Assembly: GCF_022965805.1 (NCBI RefSeq)
Contig: NC_133117.1
Span: 9,386,183-9,450,182, forward strand
Direction of reading: 5' to 3'
Length of the DNA: 64,000 bases
Origin: Primulina eburnea
Lineage: Eukaryota > Streptophyta > Magnoliopsida > Lamiales > Gesneriaceae
Position numbers and translations under genes: made by a program. A model generated the notes under the pieces. It saw only the letters and a program-made list of their open reading frames with translations, had not been told where the DNA came from and made no database searches. Below, piece by piece: positions 60,343 to 64,000 of this stretch (positions are counted from its first letter, which is position 1; each line of letters begins with the position of its first letter).

Positions 60343-62977
60343 CTAAGAATTCTTCTGCTCTTCCCCCTTTTTGTCAAACTGCTCCATCTTGTCAGATAGC
60401 TTGCGAACGTGAGAAGAAAGAACCGTGACAGAGCATGACATATTTTCAATAGCAGTAGACAATGTGACTTGCAGTAGATCAAATTTCCGAGACATAAGCG
60501 ATTCCACATTGTTGACGCGTTGATTAATAAGTTCTTGAGTGGCAGTCAGACCGGATATGATACCTCTATTTTTCTGAATGTCACCAACTGCAAAAGAAAG
60601 AGCGGTAACAGCAGATTCGATGGCCTTCAGTCTTTTGAGGGATTCCTGATTATCGTCTAACTTCACACTGTGCGAAAGTTGCGTATTTTGAATTTTGGTA
60701 ATGGCCGAAATTATTTGATTCATGCTGTCCTGCATATGTTGGACTTCCTCCAAAATAAGATCAAAATCTGCTGAAGATGGAGGATTGGATTGATGAGAAG
60801 TGCTAGGTTCACTTGTTGTTTGCTGAGTAATGACCAAGGCTTGGTCAGTTAACTTGGTATCAGCAATTGGCTGAACTGAAGTATCAGTTCCAGTTATTGT
60901 CCCGTGAACCAGAGTCTCATTAGCAGTCTTTTCTTCTTGATCTTGAGATGGTGAGGGAGGATGTTGGACAGTTGATGGTGACACAACCTGAACTGATGCC
61001 TCTAGTGAATGATCGATTGATTTAACTGGCATATCAATTTGTAAGACCTGATCAGCAGATTGGTCTGGTGGAACAATTTCGACTGAAGTAATAGTGACCT
61101 TCATATTGGTTTGATCAGCAGAGTGATCAACTGGATCATTAACTGGTTCACTAAAGTGGGACTCCTCTACCACTGCTTGAATCACTTCATCAATGTGAGC
61201 AAGAGATAGCTCAGCTTCAGTATATAGTAGTTGTTCAACAGGTGGTGAAGGAAGCTTATCAGAAACTGGCTCTCCAGTTGGAATCAGAACTAAGGCGGAT
61301 GATGGTGCTGTTTTGTCAGAGGATGCTTTTTCAATTTGTTCCTCATTGTCATCATCTGAATCTCCTTGGTAGACCACGAGTTCTTGATCCGATTCCCAAA
61401 ATTTGATTCGAGATAGTATCCCCATCAGATCAGTGTCAAGCTGAGTGATTACAGCTTGATCAGCATATGCAGTAGGGGCAGTTGGCAAGTAGTTGTTTTT
61501 AAGTTTAGCAACAATTTGAGCCAACTTCTTTGCTCTCAGCTGATCAAAGAAATAGCTTTTTCTCTCCAAGGCTTGAGCAATAGTTGCAGCTTTGACCGTG
61601 CGGAGAACGAAGGTCTCCAGCTTGATGAACTTTTCTCAGCTCGGACTTCTCCTTCAGTTGCTTGGCAAAAACTTCAGTACGATAGGCTACCCAAGCGTCA
61701 TAGGACTTAGTCTTTGCAGCAGCAAAACTGTTCACTTTTGCCCATACGAGATCAATATGAGTCTGAATTGGGTTTGAGGGTCTGGGTTCCATAATCAATT
61801 TCTCCTTCCCTTTATCACCACTCAAGATATGAGGGATTTCCAGTCCTGTTCGAGTTGATTCCACCGGTTCTATAAACTTTATCCCTTTAGGTCTGGCAGG
61901 TGCCACACCAATTGGTCGAGATATTTAAGTAACAGGAGCTTGCGTCCTCACCGATTTTTGTATGGTACTTGCTGAATCATCTTGTGGAATGATCTGCAGA
62001 GGAACTGCTTCTATAGGTTGCTGATCAGTGAAGGAAACCATTTTGTCAGTCGGAATGGTTACCTCAGAAGTTGTTTTAACCCTTTGAGTTCTTGGCTTCT
62101 TCACAATGTGAGGTGATGGAGTCTTTTCTGATTCTGATGAACTCAAAACCAATTTTCTTTTGGCAATCTTCAGTTAAGCCAACGTTTTGGTTTTCTTGAC
62201 TGATTTGGGAGCGACTAACTGAGTCCCAATTTCCTGTTTGATTTTCACAAACTGAGTAGTGGTCAAGTCCATTTTGGATTTGATTGGCATTGTGTTCTTT
62301 GCATTGAACACCTTAAATTTCGATGTTCTCTCAGAGTCCTCAGCCACTAAGCCTTTAGCTTTCAGTAAATAACTGATTTGAACTGCAAAGCCCTTGGATT
62401 GTTTAGAAGATAGAAACATATTCTTCAAAACATTAAAAATGAGATGCTTCCAGTTAAATTTGTGACCAGCCATAATGACGGTAATGGCCTGAAATTTCTC
62501 TAAAGTTAGGGCAGCGAATGATCCTGCTTTAGCCAAAATTCCTTTTGCAATTACATCAGCCAGCAGTTGAACTTCATGTTTCAGTTCTTTCTTAGGATCT
62601 GAGACCTTAATCTTTCGTCCATCAATAGAAAGAGAGACTTGCATCTCTTCAATATCAGACGCCTTGACGTCTGAGAGTTGTGCCATACCTTCAGAAGGTA
62701 AATGAAATAAATCACCAAGAGAATCTTCAGAAATGATCAGTAACTGATCATTGATAGTAGATTTGATATTTCCCTCAGAATCAATCACGCCAGAAGAGTA
62801 CAAATCCTGAAGTTCTTTGGGATAGATATCCTGAGAGGATTGTCCCAAAAATGTTCTTAGACCAGCAACTTCAAGCTTCTGAAATACTTTCTGAACTTCA
62901 GCATCGCCGAAGGATAATATAGATCCAAAGTTGATGGTCATTGCATTTAGCATGAAAGCGGGAATTTGAGTTGCCAT
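60343..62977 (-). pseudogene. Long retroelement-associated ORF, ~878 codons, broken
   Basis: Starts MATQIPAFMLNAMTINFGS at 62977. Two in-frame TAA stops (62174-62176 and 61925-61927) and one frameshift near 61620-61630 break an otherwise continuous reading to 60343. The N-terminal 215 residues are globular and resemble, by pattern only, the 'putative plant transposon protein' domain (SEDSLGDLFHLPSEG, then AGSFAALTLEKFQAITVIMAG, then SKQSKGFAVQISYLLKAKG). The middle is a Lys/Ser/Thr-rich linker followed by acidic, Pro/Gln/Ser-rich sequence. The end (from about DFDLILEEVQHMQDSMNQII) is coiled-coil-like. Its place just before the purine tract is that of the extra or env-like ORF in SIRE-type elements. 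Function unknown; host gene capture is possible. Confidence 0.65.
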
Positions 62978-63592
62978 TGATAACTGATAAATTTCCTGAA
63001 AGAAAATTCGAAGAATGAGGTAGTTCTTGCCCTAAGGAGAATTTGAAGTAGTCGAAAAGTAAGACTGAAAAGAGGCGGGTAATAGTACATATGTACGTGA
63101 CCATTCAAGTTCTGGACACGTGTCAGTCCAAAGAATTTTTGAAAGAAACAAAGTATGTACGTGTGCTACAATCGTGTGTACGATTTAAGTGGTGAAGATA
63201 AATCCACGTAAAGAAAATCAAGAGTCATCATTAGTTTAGCAGACGGTCACGTCATTTGATTTGGAATAAAATTGGGTTAATTAGTTAACTTATATGAGAA
63301 GATTAGTGAAAAAGTCGACTGATAGGTCAGTTGATAAGACTGAGTTCTTTCAGTCGAGAATTTACTAACAACTGTCTTCTCAGTTAACCTCTTGAACCAT
63401 TATTCCCCCTTAATCTATTAAAGCAAAATGACGGCAATAGACAGTAAATATTAATGATGAGTATGGTGCTTGGTATAGCAAACGTCACAGAGAGATGTCC
63501 TTTCGTATCCCTCCTTTGTTTTGCCCTATAAATAAGAGTGAAGGGGTTAGCCAAAATTCATCTCAGCAAGTAATTTTTCACAGATAAAGAGA
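62978..63592. promoter_or_regulatory. Shared upstream region between divergent ORFs
   Basis: 615 bases separate the minus ORF (62977) from the plus ORF (63593). A TATA-like CTATAAATAAG lies at 63525-63535, about 60 bases before the plus start. On the minus strand CTCATATAAG (63289-63298) is a weaker candidate. A bidirectional promoter is an inference. Confidence 0.45.
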
Positions 63593-63970
63593 ATGGCAGT
63601 AGCTGGAAGCTCAAGTGACGCTCAGTTTACTCTGCAAGCTAGGAAGCAGTCCATAGAAGATGAAGTCTTCTACACTAGCCTTCGTTACTGGGAAGAGATT
63701 CAGGAGCTGGAGTTCCTGTATTACTCTGGGCGAGTCTCCACTGTCAGGCGGAAGGCCCAACTTCGAGAGGTGCGGGAGCTCCTAGAGGTTCCTGCAGGGG
63801 TGGACCTTTTTAAAGAAGGTTATCTCTACAAGCTCTTTCTCCTGAAGGAGCTGGAGATCCTCCGCCGCATCGCTGCCTCCCATGATTTCTGCAAAACTTC
63901 TTCCTCAGAACTAGCTGCATGGATGAGTTTGTGGATAGATTCTGTGGAGGAAAAAATTGTGACAATGTAA
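63593..63970 (+). CDS. Unrecognised 125-residue protein, divergent from retroelement ORF
   Basis: An intact frame from MAVAGSSSDAQFTLQARKQ to EEKIVTM with a stop at 63968-63970. The start is supported by a TATA-like CTATAAATAAG at 63525-63535 and a purine-rich AAAGAGAATGG context. The sequence is rich in Leu, Glu and Arg and predicted mainly helical (EDEVFYTSLRYWEEIQELEFLYY; LFLLKELEILRRIAASHDF). Codon use is balanced and GC content is higher than its surroundings, as expected for real coding sequence. No signal peptide or membrane segment. I do not recognise the family. It lies antisense to the neighbouring retroelement ORF, so it may be an antisense ORF of that element or a captured host gene. 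Confidence 0.6.
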   Translation: MAVAGSSSDAQFTLQARKQSIEDEVFYTSLRYWEEIQELEFLYYSGRVSTVRRKAQLREVRELLEVPAGVDLFKEGYLYKLFLLKELEILRRIAASHDFCKTSSSELAAWMSLWIDSVEEKIVTM

Positions 63971-64000
63971 CCGGCTCCTCTCCTTATTAATGAAATATTT

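Overview
The window looks like nuclear DNA of a dicot flowering plant: AT-rich, spliced genes with GT-AG introns, and most of its length in nested transposable elements. The N-terminal ORF family at the right edge resembles proteins I associate with Lamiales such as Gesneriaceae; that placement is only a guess. Two host loci are visible. The first (about 3.1-9.7 kb, + strand) is a broken copy of cobalamin-independent methionine synthase (MetE/MS). It has conserved exon structure but many stops and frameshifts and has lost a zinc-ligand cysteine. A Cassandra TRIM sits in one of its introns and a solo LTR in one of its exons. The second (11,989-19,621, - strand) is an apparently intact 13-exon gene for a NOM1/SGD1-like nucleolar MIF4G+MA3 protein of 866 residues, with every exon junction in phase.

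Layout. 1-2353: end of a Tekay-like Ty3/gypsy LTR. 2354-3000: fragment of a probable endogenous pararetrovirus. 3079-9687: MetE pseudogene. 10,534-10,779: tRNA-derived SINE with a 14-bp target duplication. 11,989-19,621: NOM1-like gene, with a foldback/hAT-like element in one intron. 20-26 kb: AT-rich intergenic DNA with small dispersed repeats and MITEs. 26,110-29,155: Copia-type solo LTR carrying a truncated CACTA element. 29,451-29,799: hAT MITE.

30.3-57.8 kb is a nested stack. It starts from an old Copia element with a degenerate Ty3/gypsy element (here 'element C') inserted in it. A block of about 6.3 kb covering both appears to have been tandemly duplicated. A gypsy element with no coding capacity and 3-kb LTRs (31,627-39,280) lies in the first unit. 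A nearly complete Tekay chromovirus (44,787-54,602, minus strand, 5-bp target duplication) lies in the second. The Tekay copy has a candidate intron between gag and pol, three stops, one frameshift, and a patched 670-bp deletion in its 5' LTR.

58.5-58.86 kb holds two MITE copies as a palindrome of about 350 bp. 59,277-64,000 is the 3' part of another LTR element (probably Copia/SIRE-like). It carries an unusual long ORF on the minus strand just before the polypurine tract, and a divergent intact 125-residue ORF with its own TATA box on the plus strand. This pair is the least familiar system in the window. No tRNA, rRNA or CRISPR locus was seen apart from the 5S-derived parts of Cassandra.
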